DNA of 64,000 nt. Origin: Lasioglossum baleicum. Lineage: Eukaryota > Arthropoda > Insecta > Hymenoptera > Halictidae. The first letter of the stretch is position 1. Every line of letters begins with the position of its first letter. Below, piece after piece: positions 12,746 through 25,630 of this stretch. Made by a program: the position numbers and the translations under genes. Location: positions 930,001 through 994,000 of the forward strand of contig NW_027469112.1 in the NCBI RefSeq assembly GCF_051020765.1, given 5' to 3'. The notes under the pieces are model-generated. The model was not told the origin of the DNA. It saw only the letters and a list, made by a program, of their open reading frames with translations, and did not search any database.

Positions 12746-13701
12746 CACGTGTTTTTGCTCGGCTAGCCTGCGGGATGCATCCTCTCGCACGTGTTTTTGC
12801 TCGACTAGCCATGCGCATCCCAAAAAACCTGCGCATGCGCATCCCAAAAAACCTGCGCATGCGCATCCCACAAAACCTCGCACGTGTTTGTGCTCGACTA
12901 GCCTGCGGGATGCATCCTTTCGCACGTGTTTTTACTCGACTAGCCTGCGGGATGCATCCTCTCGCACGTGTTTTTACTCGACTAGCCTGCGGGATGCATC
13001 CTCTCGCACGTGTTTTTGCTCGACTAGCCTGCGGGATGCATCCTCTCGCACGTGTTTTTGCTCGACTAGCCTGCGGGATGCATCCTCTCGCACGTGTTTT
13101 TACTCGACTAGCCTGCGGGATGCATCCTCTCGCACGTGTTTTTACTCGACTACCCTGTGGGATGCATACTCTCGCACGTGTTTTTGCTCGACTAGCCATG
13201 CGCTTCCCAAAAAACCTGCGCATGCGCATCCCACAAAACCTGCGTATGCGCATCCCACAAAACCTCGCACGTGTTTTTACTCGACTAGCCTGCAGGATGC
13301 ATCCTCTCGCACGTGTTTTTACTCGACTACCCTGCGGGATGCATCCTCTCGCACGTGTTTTTGCTCGACTAGCCATGCGCATCCCAAAAAACCTGCGCAT
13401 GCGCATCCCACAAAACATGCGCATGCGCATCCCACAAAACCTCGCACGTGTTTTTACTCGACTAGCCTGCGGGATGCATCCTCTCGCACGTGTTTTTACT
13501 CGACTAGCCTGCGGGATGCATCCTCTCGCACGTGTTTTTACTCGACTACCCTGCGGGATGCATCCTCTCGCACTTGTTTTTGCTCGACTAGCCATGCGCA
13601 TCCCATAAAACGTGCGCATGCGCATCCCACAAAACCTGCGCATGCGCATCCCACAAAACCTCGCACGTGTTTTTACTCGACTAGCCTGCGGGATGCATCC
13701 T

Positions 13702-13743
13702 CTCGCACGTGTTTTTACTCGACTAGCCTGCGGGATGCATCCT
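13702..13743 (+). repeat. Representative full A unit (42 bp)
   Basis: A clean copy of the A unit, followed at 13,744 by another copy in exact 42-bp register. Elements in order: CTCG, CACGTG at unit positions 5-10, TTTTT at 11-15, a variable A/G at 16, CTCGACTAG at 17-25, CCTGCG at 26-31, and the palindrome GGATGCATCC at 32-41. The unit has 23 G+C of 42 and four CpGs. Recurrent variants elsewhere: position 16 A or G; TTTGTG for TTTTTG; CTAGCC changed to CTACCC, CTAGGC or CTAGTC; GCGGGATGC changed to GCGGGAAGC, GCTGGATGC or GCAGGATGC; CATCCT changed to CATACT, CATCAT, CATCGT or CACCCT. Combinations of these variants define the higher-order repeats. Confidence 0.96.
13706..13711. other. Representative CACGTG palindrome (E-box/G-box)
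   Basis: CACGTG occurs once in each A unit, full or cut, so it recurs every 42 bp in A runs. It is the known core site of many bHLH and bZIP factors (Myc/Max and USF in animals, Cbf1/Pho4 in yeasts, G-box factors in plants). Subfamily variants destroy it in a patterned way: CTCGTG (for example near 223, 1,791 and 2,821), CACATG (near 830, 2,338 and 3,969), CAAGTG (near 29,127) and CACTTG (near 12,000). Regulatory activity is not shown by the sequence; density alone makes it notable. Confidence 0.55.
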
Positions 13744-16519
13744 CTCGCACGTGTTTTTACTCGACTAGCCTGCGGGATGCATCCTCTCGCACGTGTTTTT
13801 ACTCGACTAGCCTGCAGGATGCATCCTCTCGCACGTGTTTTTACTCGACTAGCCTGCGGGATGCATCCTCTCGCACGTGTTTTTGCTCGACTAGCCATGC
13901 GCATCCCAAAAAACCTGCGCATGCGCATCCCACAAAACCTGCGCATGCGCATCCCACAAAACCTCGCACGTGTTTTTACTCGACTAGCCTGCGGGATGCA
14001 TCCTCTCGCACGTGTTTTTGCTCGGTTAGCCTGCGGGATGCATCCTCTCGCACGTGTTTTTGCTCGACTAGCCATGCTTATCCCAAAAAACCTGCGCATG
14101 CGCATCCCAAAAAACCTGCGCATGCGCATCCCACAAAACCTCGCACGTGTTTGTGCTCGACTAGCCTGCGGGATGCATCCTTTCGCTCGTGTTTTTACTC
14201 GACTAGCCTGCGGGATGCATCCTCTCGCACGTGTTTTTGCTCGACTAGCCTGCGGGATGCATCCTCTCGCACGTGTTTGTGCTCGACTAGCCTGCGGGAT
14301 GCATCCTCTCGCACGTGTTTTTACTCGACTAGCCTGCGGGATGCATCCTCTCGCACGTGTTTTTGCTCGACTAGCCTGCGGGATGCATCCTCTCGCACGT
14401 GTTTTTGCTCGACTAGCCTGCGGGATGCATCCTCTCGCACGTGTTTTTACTCGACTAGCCTGCGGGATGCATCCTCTCGCACGTGTTTTTACTCGACTAC
14501 CCTGCGGGATGCATACTCTCGCACGTGTTTTTGCTCGACTAGCCATGCGCATCCCAAAAAACCTGCGCATGCGCATCCCACAAAACCTGCGTATGCGCAT
14601 CCCACAAAACCTCGCACGTGTTTTTACTCGACTAGCCTGCGGGATGCATCCTCTCGCACGTGTTTTTACTCGACTAGCCTGCGGGAAGCATCCTCTCGCA
14701 CGTGTTTTTACTCGACTAGCCTGCGGGATGCATACTCTCGCACGTGTTTTTGCTCGACTAGCCTGCTGGATGCATCCTCTCGCACGTGTTTTTACTCGAC
14801 TAGCCTGCGGGATGCATCCTCTCGCACGTGTTTTTGCTCGACTAGCCTGCGGGATGCATCCTCTCGCACGTGTTTTTGCTCGACTAGCCTGCGGGATGCA
14901 TCCTCTCGCACGTGTTTTTACTCGACTACCCTGCGGGATGCATACTCTCGCACGTGTTTTTGCTCGACTAGCCATGCGCATCCCAAAAAACCTGCGCATG
15001 GGCATCCCACAAAACCTGCGTATGCGCATCCCACAAAACCTCGCACGTGTTTTTACTCGACTAGCCTGCGGGATGCATCCTCTCGCACGTGTTTTTACTC
15101 GACTAGCCTGCGGGAAGCATCCTCTCGCACGTGTTTTTACTCGACTAGCCTGCGGGATGCATACTCTCGCACGTGTTTTTGCTCGACTAGCCTGCTGGAT
15201 GCATCCTCTCGCACGTGTTTTTACTCGACTAGCCTGCGGGATGCATCCTCTCGCACGTGTTTTTGCTCGACTAGCCTGCGGGATGCATCCTCTCGCACGT
15301 GTTTTTGCTCGACTAGCCTGCGGGATGCATCCTCTCGCACGTGTTTTTGCTCGACTAGACATGCGCATCCCAAAAAACCTGCGCATGCGCATCCCACAAA
15401 ACCTCGCACGTGTTTTTACTCGACTAGCCTGCGGGATGCATCCTCTCGCACGTGTTTTTGCTCGACTACCCATGCGCATCCCAAAAAACCTGCGCATGCG
15501 CATCCCAAAAAATCTGCGCATGCGCATGCCACAAAACCTGCGCATGCGCATCCCACAAAACCTCGCACGTGTTTGTGCTCGACTAGCCTGCGGGATGCAT
15601 CCTTTCGCACGTGTTTTTACTCGACTAGCCTGCGGGATGCATCCTCTCGCACGTGTTTTTGCTCGACTAGCCTGCGGGATGCATCCTCTCGCACGTGTTT
15701 TTGCTCGACTAGCCATGCGCATCCCAAAAAACCTGCGCATGCGCATCCCAAAAAATCTGCGCATGCGCATCCCACAAAACCTGCGCATGCGCATCCCACA
15801 AAACCTCGCACGTGTTTGTGCTCGACTAGCCTGCGGGATGCATCCTCTCGCACGTGTTTTTACTCGACTAGGCATGCGCATCCCAAAAAACCTGCGCATG
15901 CGCATCCCACAAAACCTGCGCATGCGCATCCCACAAAACCTCGCACGTGTTTTTGCTCGACTAGCCTGCGGGATGCATCCTCTCGCACGTGTTTGTGCTC
16001 GACTAGCCTGCGGGATGCATCCTCTCGCACGTGTTTTTACTCGACTAGCCTGCGGGATGCATCCTCTCGCACGTGTTTTTGCTCGACTAGCCTGCGGGAA
16101 GCATCCTCTCGCACGTGTTTTTACTCGACTAGCCTGCGGGATGCATCCTCTCGCACGTGTTTTTACTCGACTAGCCTGCGGGATGCATCCTCTCGCACGT
16201 GTTTTTACTCGACTAGCCTGCGGGATGCATCCTCTCGCTCGTGTTTTTACTCGTCTAGCCTGCGGGATGCATCCTCTCGCACGTGTTTTTACTCGACTAG
16301 CCTGCGGGATGCATCCTCTCGCACGTGTTTTTACTGGACTACCCTGCGGGATGCATCCTCTCGCACGTGTTTTTGCTCGACTAGCCATGCGCATCCCAAA
16401 AAACCTGCGCATGCGCATCCCACAAAACCTCGCACGTGTTTTTACTCGACTAGCCTGCGGGATGCATCCTCTCGCACGTGTTTTTACTCGACTAGCCTGC
16501 GGGATGCATCCTCTCGCAC

Positions 16520-18180
16520 GTGTTTTTACTCGACTAGCCTGCAGGATGCATCCTCTCGCACGTGTTTTTACTCGACTACCCTGCGGGATGCATCCTCTCG
16601 CACGTGTTTTTGCTCGACTAGCCATGCGCATCCCAAAAAACCTGCGCATGCGCATCCCACAAAACATGCGCATGCGCATCCCACAAAACCTCGCACGTGT
16701 TTTTACTCGACTAGCCTGCGGGATGCATCCTCTCGCACGTGTTTTTACTCGACTAGCCTGCGGGATGCATCCTCTCGCACGTGTTTTTACTCGACTACCC
16801 TGCGGGATGCATCCTCTCGCACTTGTTTTTGCTCGACTAGCCATGCGCATCCCATAAAACGTGCGCATGCGCATCCCACAAAACCTGCGCATGCGCATCC
16901 CACAAAACCTCGCACGTGTTTTTACTCGACTAGCCTGCGGGATGCATCCTCTCGCACGTGTTTTTACTCGACTAGCCTGCGGGATGCATCCTCTCGCACG
17001 TGTTTTTACTCGACTAGCCTGCGGGATGCATCCTCTCGCACGTGTTTTTACTCGACTAGCCTGCAGGATGCATCCTCTCGCACGTGTTTTTACTCGACTA
17101 GCCTGCGGGATGCATCCTCTCGCACGTGTTTTTGCTCGACTAGCCATGCGCATCCCAAAAAACCTGCGCATGCGCATCCCAAAAAACCTGCGCATGCGCA
17201 TCCCACAAAACCTGCGCATGCGCATCCCACAAAACCTCGCACGTGTTTTTACTCGACTAGCCTGCGGGATGCATCCTCTCGCACGTGTTTTTGCTCGGCT
17301 AGCCTGCGGGATGCATCCTCTCGCACGTGTTTTTGCTCGACTAGCCATGCTTATCCCAAAAAACCTGCGCATGCGCATCCCAAAAAACCTGCGCATGCGC
17401 ATCCCACAAAACCTCGCACGTGTTTGTGCTCGACTAGCCTGCGGGATGCATCCTTTCGCACGTGTTTTTACTCGACTAGCCTGCGGGATGCATCCTCTCG
17501 CACGTGTTTTTGCTCGACTAGCCTGCGGGATGCATCCTCTCGCACGTGTTTGTGCTCGACTAGCCTGCGGGATGCATCCTCTCGCACGTGTTTTTACTCG
17601 ACTAGCCTGCGGGATGCATCCTCTCGCACGTGTTTTTGCTCGACTAGCCTGCGGGATGCATCCTCTCGCACGTGTTTTTGCTCGACTAGCCTGCGGGATG
17701 CATCCTCTCGCACGTGTTTTTACTCGACTAGCCTGCGGGATGTATCCTCTCGCACGTGTTTTTACTCGACTACCCTGCGGGATGCATACTCTCGCACGTG
17801 TTTTTGCTCGACTAGCCATGCGCATCCCAAAAAACCTGCGCATGCGCATCCCACAAAACCTGCGTATGCGCATCCCACAAAACCTCGCACGTGTTTTTAC
17901 TCGACTAGCCTGCGGGATGCATCCTCTCGCACGTGTTTTTACTCGACTAGCCTGCGGGAAGCATCCTCTCGCACGTGTTTTTACTCGACTAGCCTGCGGG
18001 ATGCATACTCTCGCACGTGTTTTTGCTCGACTAGCCTGCTGGATGCATCCTCTCGCACGTGTTTTTACTCGACTAGCCTGCGGGATGCATCCTCTCGCAC
18101 GTGTTTTTGCTCGACTAGCCTGCGGGATGCATCCTCTCGCACGTGTTTTTGCTCGACTAGCCTGCGGGATGCATCCTCTC
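16520..18180 (+). repeat. 3.25-kb offset duplication, right copy
   Basis: Right partner of 13,270-14,900. It differs by one extra K-type B unit near 17,180, by GGCTAG against GGTTAG near 17,296, by CACGTG against CTCGTG near 17,460, and by a private GGATGTATCC near 17,742. Confidence 0.78.
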
Positions 18181-20132
18181 GCACGTGTTTTTGCTCGACT
18201 AGGCATGCGCATCCCAAAAAACCTGCGCATGCGCATCCCAAAAAACCTGCGCATGCGCATCCCACAAAACCTGCGCATGCGCATCCCACAAAACCTCGCA
18301 CGTGTTTTTACTCGACTAGCCTGCGGGATGCATCCTCTCGCACGTGTTTTTGCTCGACTAGCCATGCGCATCCCAAAAAACCTGCGCATGCGCATCCCAC
18401 AAAACCTCGCACGTGTTCTTACTCGACTAGCCTGCGGGATGCATCCTCTCGCACGTGTTTTTACTCGACTAGCCTGCGGGATGCATCCTCTCGCACGTGT
18501 TTTTACTCGACTACCCTGCGGGATGCATCCTCTCGCACGTGTTTTTGCTCGACTAGCCTGCGGGATGCATCCTCTCGCACGTGTTTGTGCTCGACTAGCC
18601 TGCGGGATGCATCCTCTCGCACGTGTTTTTGCTCGACTAGCCTGCGGGATGCATCCTCTCGCACGTGTTTTTGCTCGACTAGCCTCCGGGATGCATCCTC
18701 TCGCACGTGTTTTTACTCGACTAGCCTGCGGGATGCATCCTCTCGCACGTGTTTTTACTCGACTACCCTGCGGGATGCATACTCTCGCACGTGTTTTTGC
18801 TCGACTAGCCATGCGCATCCCAAAAAACCTGCGCATGGGCATCCCACAAAACCTGCGTATGCGCATCCCACAAAACCTCGCACGTGTTTTTACTCGACTA
18901 GCCTGCGGGATGCATCCTCTCGCACGTGTTTTTACTCGACTAGCCTGCGGGAAGCATCCTCTCGCACGTGTTTTTACTCGACTAGCCTGCGGGATGCATA
19001 CTCTCGCACGTGTTTTTGCTCGACTAGCCTGCTGGATGCATCCTCTCGCACGTGTTTTTACTCGACTAGCCTGCGGGATGCATCCTCTCGCACGTGTTTT
19101 TGCTCGACTAGCCTGCGGGATGCATCCTCTCGCACGTGTTTTTGCTCGACTAGCCTGCGGGATGCATCCTCTCGCACGTGTTTTTGCTCGACTAGACATG
19201 CGCATCCCAAAAAACCTGCGCATGCGCATCCCAAAAAACCTGCGCATGCGCATCCCACAAAACCTCGCACGTGTTTTTACTCGACTAGCCTGCGGGATGC
19301 ATCCTCTCGCACGTGTTTTTGCTCGACTAGCCATGCGCATCCCAAAAAACCTGCGCATGCGCATCCCAAAAAATCTGCGCATGCGCATCCCACAAAACCT
19401 GCGCATGCGCATCCCACAAAACCTCGCACGTGTTTGTGCTCGACTAGCCTGCGGGATGCATCCTCTCGCACGTGTTTTTACTCGACTAGGCATGCGCATC
19501 CCAAAAAACCTGCGCATGCGCATCCCACAAAACCTGCGCATGCGCATCCCACAAAACCTCGCACGTGTTTTTACTCGACTAGCCTGCGGGATGCATCCTC
19601 TCGCACGTGTTTTTACTCGACTAGCCTGCGGGATGCATCCTCTCGCAAGTGTTTTTACTCGACTAGCCTGCGGGATGCATCCTCTCGCACGTGTTTTTGC
19701 TCGACTAGCCTGCGGGATGCATCCTCTCGCACGTGTTTTTGCTCGACTAGGCATGCGCATCCCAAAAAACCTGCGCATGCGCATCCCAAAAAACCTGCGC
19801 ATGCGCATCCCACAAAACCTGCGCATGCGCATCCCACAAAACCTCGCACGTGTTTTTACTCGACTAGCCTGCGGGATGCATCCTCTCGCACGTGTTTTTA
19901 CTCGACTAGCCTGCGGGATGCATCCTCTCGCACGTGTTTTTACTCGACTAGCCTGCGGGATGCATCCTCTCGCACGTGTTTTTACTCGACTAGCCTGCGG
20001 GATGCATCGTCTCGCACGTGTTTTTACTCGACTAGACTGCGGGATGCATCCTCTCGCACGTGTTTTTACTCGACTAGCCTGCGGGATGCATCCTCTCGCA
20101 CGTGTTTTTGCTCGACTAGCCTGCGGGATGCA

Positions 20133-20148
20133 CCCTCTCGCACGTGAT
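20133..20148 (+). other. Net single-base deletion in an A unit (phase break)
   Basis: CACGTGATTTGCTCG has ATTT in place of TTTTT, shortening the unit to 41 bp. Confidence 0.85.
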
Positions 20149-21439
20149 TTGCTCGACTAGCCTGCGGGATGCATCCTCTCGCACGTGTTTTTACTCGACT
20201 AGCCTGCGGGATGCATCCTCTCGCACGTGTTTTTACTCGACTACCCTGCGTGATGCATCATCTCGCACGTGTTTTTGCTCGACTAGCCATGCGCATCCCA
20301 AAAAACCTGCGAATGCGCATCCCAAAAAACCTGCGCATGCGCATCCCAAAAAACCTGCGCATGCGCATCCCACAAAACCTGCGCATGCGCATCCCACAAA
20401 ACCTCGCACGTGTTTGTGCTCGACTAGCCTGCGGGATGCATCCTTTCGCACGTGTTTTTGCTCGACTAGCCTGCGGGATGCATCCTCTCGCACGTGTTTT
20501 TGCTCGACTAGCCTGCGGGATGCATCCTCTCGCACGTGTTTTTGCTCGACTAGCCTGCGGGATGCATCCTCTCGCACGTGTTTTTACTCGACTAGCCTGC
20601 GGGATGCATCCTCTCGCACGTGTTTTTGCTCGACTAGCCTGCGGGATGCATCCTCTCGCACGTGTTTTTGCTCGACTAGCCTGCGGGATGCATCCTCTCG
20701 CACGTGTTTTTACTCGACTAGCCTGCGGGATGCATCCTCTCGCACGTGTTTTTACTCGACTACCCTGCGGGATGCATCCTCTCGCACGTGTTTTTACTCG
20801 ACTACCCTGCGGGATGCATACTCTCGCACGTGTTTTTGCTCGACTAGCCATGCGCATCCCAAAAAACCTGCGCATGCGCATCCCACAAAACCTGCGTATG
20901 CGCATCCCACAAAACCTCGCACGTGTTTTTACTCGACTAGCCTGCGGGATGCATCCTCTCGCACGTGTTTTTACTCGACTAGCCTGCGGGAAGCATCCTC
21001 TCGCACGTGTTTTTACTCGACTAGCCTGCGGGAAGCATCCTCTCGCACGTGTTTTTACTCGACTACCCTGCGGGATGCATCCTCTCGCACGTGTTTTTGC
21101 TCGACTAGCCATGCGCATCCCAAAAAACCTGCGCATGCGCATCCCACAAAACCTCGCACGTGTTTTTACTCGACTAGCCTGCGGGATGCATCCTCTCGCA
21201 CGTGTTTTTACTCGACTAGCCTGCGGGATGCATCCTCTCGCACGTGTTTTTACTCGACTAGCCTGCAGGATGCATCCTCTCGCACGTGTTTTTACTCGAC
21301 TACCCTGCGGGATGCATCCTCTCGCACGTGTTTTTGCTCGACTAGCCATGCGCATCCCAAAAAACCTGCGCATGCGCATCCCACAAAACATGCGCATGCG
21401 CATCCCACAAAACCTCGCACGTGTTTTTACTCGACTAGC

Positions 21440-22755
21440 CTGCGGGATGCATCCTCTCGCACGTGTTTTTACTCGACTAGCCTGCGGGATGCATCCTCTC
21501 GCACGTGTTTTTGCTCGACTAGCCTGCGGGATGCATCCTCTCGCACGTGTTTTTGCTCGACTAGCCTGCGGGATGCATCCTCTCGCACGTGTTTTTGCTC
21601 GACTAGGCATGCGCATCCCAAAAAACCTGCGCATGCGCATCCCAAAAAACCTGCGCATGCGCATCCCACAAAACCTGCGCATGCGCATCCCACAAAACCT
21701 CGCACGTGTTTTTACTCGACTAGCCTGCGGGATGCATCCTCTCGCACGTGTTTTTGCTCGACTAGCCATGCGCATCCCAAAAAACCTGCGCATGCGCATC
21801 CCAAAAAATCTGCGCATGCGCATCCCACAAAACCTGCGCATGCGCATCCCACAAAACCTCGCACGTGTTTGTGCTCGACTAGCCTGCGGGATGCATCCTT
21901 TCGCACGTGTTTTTACTCGACTAGCCTGCGGGATGCATCCTCTCGCACGTGTTTTTGCTCGACTAGCCTGCGGGATGCATCCTCTCGCACGTGTTTTTGC
22001 TCGACTAGCCATGCGCATCCCAAAAAACCTGCGCATGCGCATCCCAAAAAATCTGCGCATGCGCATCCCACAAAACCTGCGCATGCGCATCCCACAAAAC
22101 CTCGCACGTGTTTGTGCTCGACTAGCCTGCGGGATGCATCATCTCGCACGTGTTTTTACTCGACTAGCCTGCGGGATGCATCCTCTCGCACGTGTTTTTG
22201 CTCGACTAGCCTGCGGGATGCATCCTCTCGCACGTGTTTTTGCTCGACTAGCCTGCGGGATGCATCCTCTCGCACGTGTTTTTACTCGACTAGCCTGCGG
22301 GATGCATCCTCTCGCACGTGTTTTTACTCGACTACCCTGCGGGAAGCATCCTCTCGCACGTGTTTTTACTCGACTAGCCTGCGGGATGCATACTCTCGCA
22401 CGTGTTTTTGCTCGACTAGCCTGCTGGATGCACCCTCTCGCACGTGTTTTTACTCGACTAGCCTGCGGGATGCATCCTCTCGCACGTGTTTTTGCTCGAC
22501 TAGCCTGCGGGATGCATCCTCTCGCACGTGTTTTTGCTCGACTAGCCTGCGGGATGCATCCTCTCGCACGTGTTTTTGCTCGACTAGGCATGCGCATCCC
22601 AAAAAACCTGCGCATGCGCATCCCAAAAAACCTGCGCATGCGCATCCCACAAAACCTGCGCATGCGCATCCCACAAAACCTCGCACGTGTTTTTACTCGA
22701 CTAGCCTGCGGGATGCATCCTCTCGCACGTGTTTTTGCTCGACTAGCCATGCGCA
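21440..22755 (+). repeat. 3,483-bp offset duplication, left copy
   Basis: Pairs with 24,923-26,236 at offset 3,483. The GCACCCTC variant at 22,431 pairs with 25,914, and the B-block entry at 22,748 pairs with 26,231. To the right the pairing resumes at offset 3,325 (CGGCTAG at 23,094 with 26,419), because the right copy has lost 158 bp. Confidence 0.82.
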
Positions 22756-23447
22756 TCCCAAAAAACCTGCGCATGCGCATCCCAAAAAATCTGCGCATGC
22801 GCATCCCACAAAACCTGCGCATGCGCATCCCACAAAACCTCGCACGTGTTTATGCTCGACTAGCCTGCGGGATGCATCCTTTCGCACGTGTTTTTACTCG
22901 ACTAGCCTGCGGGATGCATCCTCTCGCTCGTGTTTTTGCTCGACTAGCCTGCGGGATGCATCCTCTCGCACGTGTTTTTGCTCGACTAGCCATGCGCATC
23001 CCAAAAAACCTGCGCATGCGCATCCCACAAAACCTCGCACGTGTTTTTACTCGACTAGCCTACGGGATGCATCCTCTCGCACGTGTTTTTGCTCGGCTAG
23101 CCTGCGGGATGCATCCTCTCGCACGTGTTTGTGCTCGACTAGCCATGCGCATCCCAAAAAACCTGCGCATGCGCATCCCAAAAAACCTGCGCATGCGCAT
23201 CCCACAAAACCTCGCACGTGTTTGTGCTCGACTAGCCTGCGGGATGCATCCTTTCGCACGTGTTTTTACTCGACTAGCCTGCGGGATGCATCCTCTCGCA
23301 CGTGTTTTTGCTCGACTAGCCTGCGGGATGCATCCTCTCGCACGTGTTTGTGCTCGACTAGCCTGCGGGATGCATCCTCTCGCACGTGTTTTTGCTCGAC
23401 TAGCCTGCGGGATGCATCCTCTCGCACGTGTTTTTGCTCGACTAGCC

Positions 23448-25630
23448 TGCTGGATGCATCCTCTCGCACGTGTTTTTACTCGACTAGCCTGCGGGATGCA
23501 TCCTCTCGCACGTGTTTTTGCTCGACTAGCCTGCGGGATGCATCCTCTCGCACGTGTTTTTGCTCGACTAGCCTGCGGGATGCATCCTCTCGCACGTGTT
23601 TTTGCTCGACTAGGCATGCGCATCCCAAAAAACCTGCGCATGCGCATCCCAGAAAACCTGCGCATGCGCATCCCACAAAACCTGCGCATGCGCATCCCAC
23701 AAAACCTCGCACATGTTTTTACTCGACTAGCCTGCGGGATGCATCCTCTCGCACGTGTTTTTGCTCGACTAGCCATGCGCATCCCAAAAAACCTGCGCAT
23801 GCGCATCCCAAAAAATCTGCGCATGCGCATCCCACAAAACCTGCGCATGCGCATCCCACAAAACCTCGCACGTGTTTGTGCTCGACTAGCCTGCGGGATG
23901 CATCCTTTCGCACGTGTTTTTACTCGACTAGCCTGCGGGAAGCATCCTCTCGCACGTGTTTTTACTCGACTAGCCTGCGGGAAGCATCCTCTCGCACGTG
24001 TTTTTACTCGACTAGGCTGCGGGATGCATACTCTCGCACGTGTTTTTGCTCGACTAGGCATGCGCATCCCAAAAAACCTGCGCATGCGCATCCCAAAAAA
24101 CCTGCGCATGCGCATCCCACAAAACCTGCGCATGCGCATCCCACAAAACCTCGCACGTGTTTTTACTCGACTAGCCTGCGGGATGCATCCTCTCGCACGT
24201 GTTTTTGCTCGACTAGCCATGCGCATCCCAAAAAACCTGCGCATGCGCATCCCAAAAAATCTGCGCATGCGCATCCCACAAAACCTGCGCATGCGCATCC
24301 CACAAAACCTCGCACGTGTTTGTGCTCGACTAGCCTGCGGGATGCATCCTTTCGCACGTGTTTTTACTCGACTAGCCTGCGGGATGCATCCTCTCGCACG
24401 TGTTTTTGCTCGACTAGCCTGCGGGATGCATCCTCTCGCACGTGTTTTTGCTCGACTAGCCATGCGCATCCCAAAAAACCTGCGCATGCGCATCCCAAAA
24501 AATCTGCGCATGCGCATCCCACAAAACCTGCGCATGCGCATCCCACAAAACCTCGCACGTGTTTGTGCTCGACTAGCCTGCGGGATGCATCCTCTCGCAC
24601 GTGTTTTTACTCGACTAGCCTGCGGGATGCATCCTCTCGCACGTGTTTTTACTCGACTAGCCTGCGGGATGCATCCTCTCGCTCGTGTTTTTGCTCGACT
24701 AGCCTGCGGGATGCATCCTCTCGCACGTGTTTTTGCTCGACTAGCCATGCGCATCCCAAAAAACCTGCGCATGCGCATCCCACAAAACATGCGCATGCGC
24801 ATCCCACAAAACCTCGCACGTGTTTTTACTCGACTAGCCTGCGGGATGCATCCTCTCGCACGTGTTTTTACTCGACTAGCCTGCGGGATGCATCCTCTCG
24901 CACGTGTTTTTGCTCGACTAGCCTGCGGGATGCATCCTCTCGCACGTGTTTTTACTCGACTAGCCTGCGGGATGCATCCTCTCGCACGTGTTTTTGCTCG
25001 ACTAGCCTGCGGGATGCATCCTCTCGCACGTGTTTTTGCTCGACTAGCCTGCGGGATGCATCCTCTCGCACGTGTTTTTGCTCGACTAGGCATGCGCATC
25101 CCAAAAAACCTGCGCATGCGCATCCCAAAAAACCTGCGCATGCGCATCCCACAAAACCTGCACATGCGCATCCCACAAAACCTCGCACGTGTTTTTACTC
25201 GACTAGCCTGCGGGATGCATCCTCTCGCACGTGTTTTTGCTCGACTAGCCATGCGCATCCCAAAAAACCTGCGCATGCGCATCCCAAAAAATCTGCGCAT
25301 GCGCATCCCACAAAACCTGCGCATGCGCATCCCACAAAACCTCGCACGTGTTTGTGCTCGACTAGCCTGCGGGATGCATCCTTTCGCACGTGTTTTTACT
25401 CGACTAGCCTGCGGGATGCATCCTCTCGCACGTGTTTTTGCTCGACTAGCCTGCGGGATGCATCCTCTCGCACGTGTTTTTGCTCGACTAGCCATGCGCA
25501 TCCCAAAAAACCTGCGCATGCGCATCCCAAAAAATCTGCGCATGCGCATCCCACAAAACCTGCGCATGCGCATCCCACAAAACCTCGCACGTGTTTGTGC
25601 TCGACTAGCCTGCGGGATGCATCATCTCGC
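23448..25630 (+). repeat. Duplicated block, copy 3 of 3, 19.7 kb away
   Basis: Matches 3,731-5,890 in unit order over about 2.2 kb, at offset 19,717 then 19,741. Markers: GCTGGATGC at 3,731 pairs with 23,448, CCCAGAAAAC at 3,931 with 23,648, and GCATCATCTCG at 5,881 with 25,622. It is not adjacent to the other copies, so it was moved or retained as a dispersed higher-order block rather than as a simple tandem copy. Confidence 0.8.

Larger units (their letters stand above)
13270..14900 (+). repeat. 3.25-kb offset duplication, left copy
   Basis: Same unit order as about 16,520-18,180. The ATAAAACGTG B unit at 13,604 pairs with 16,853 (3,249 bp), the CATGCTTATCCC variant near 14,073 pairs with 17,347, and GCTGGATGC at 14,764 pairs with 18,037 (3,273 bp, one extra B unit in the right copy). 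A following pair, 14,930-15,660 and 18,770-19,470, shows offset 3,837 then 3,861 (CATGGGCATCCC near 14,998 and 18,835), so the right copy gained material between the two parts. Confidence 0.8.
12031..20140 (+). repeat. Array region 3
   Basis: It opens with the first three ATAAAA B units, here followed by CGTGCGC (12,032, 13,604, 16,853). It contains a 327-bp and a 3.25-kb duplication, described separately. Two B blocks, near 15,870 and 19,490, are entered from an A unit with TTTTTACTCG instead of the usual TTTTTGCTCG. The region closes at CACGTGATTTGCTCG, where the T5 tract is replaced by ATTT, a net loss of one base. No gene is seen. Confidence 0.88.

Noticed and set aside
13718..13734. CENP-B box in the CTCGACTAGCCTGCGGG part of unit A
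   Set aside because: The CENP-B box needs TTCG, four bases, A, two bases, CGGG. Here CTCG and CGGG are nine bases apart, and the first element has a mismatch.
13702..13743. RNA polymerase III units ending at TTTTT
   Set aside because: T5 is present in each A unit, but no A-box/B-box pair or folded small RNA precedes it.
11562..19832. Long minus-strand open frames (up to about 2,750 codons)
   Set aside because: They are the antisense shadow of the same satellite units, with no independent support.
985..20147. Very long open reading frames (up to about 4,270 codons) on the plus strand, with 14- and 8-residue peptide repeats rich in Cys, Ser and Arg
   Set aside because: They follow from repeat lengths divisible by three. 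Several frames and both strands are open over the same bases, there is no unique N- or C-terminal part, no codon-position bias, and no splice or promoter context.
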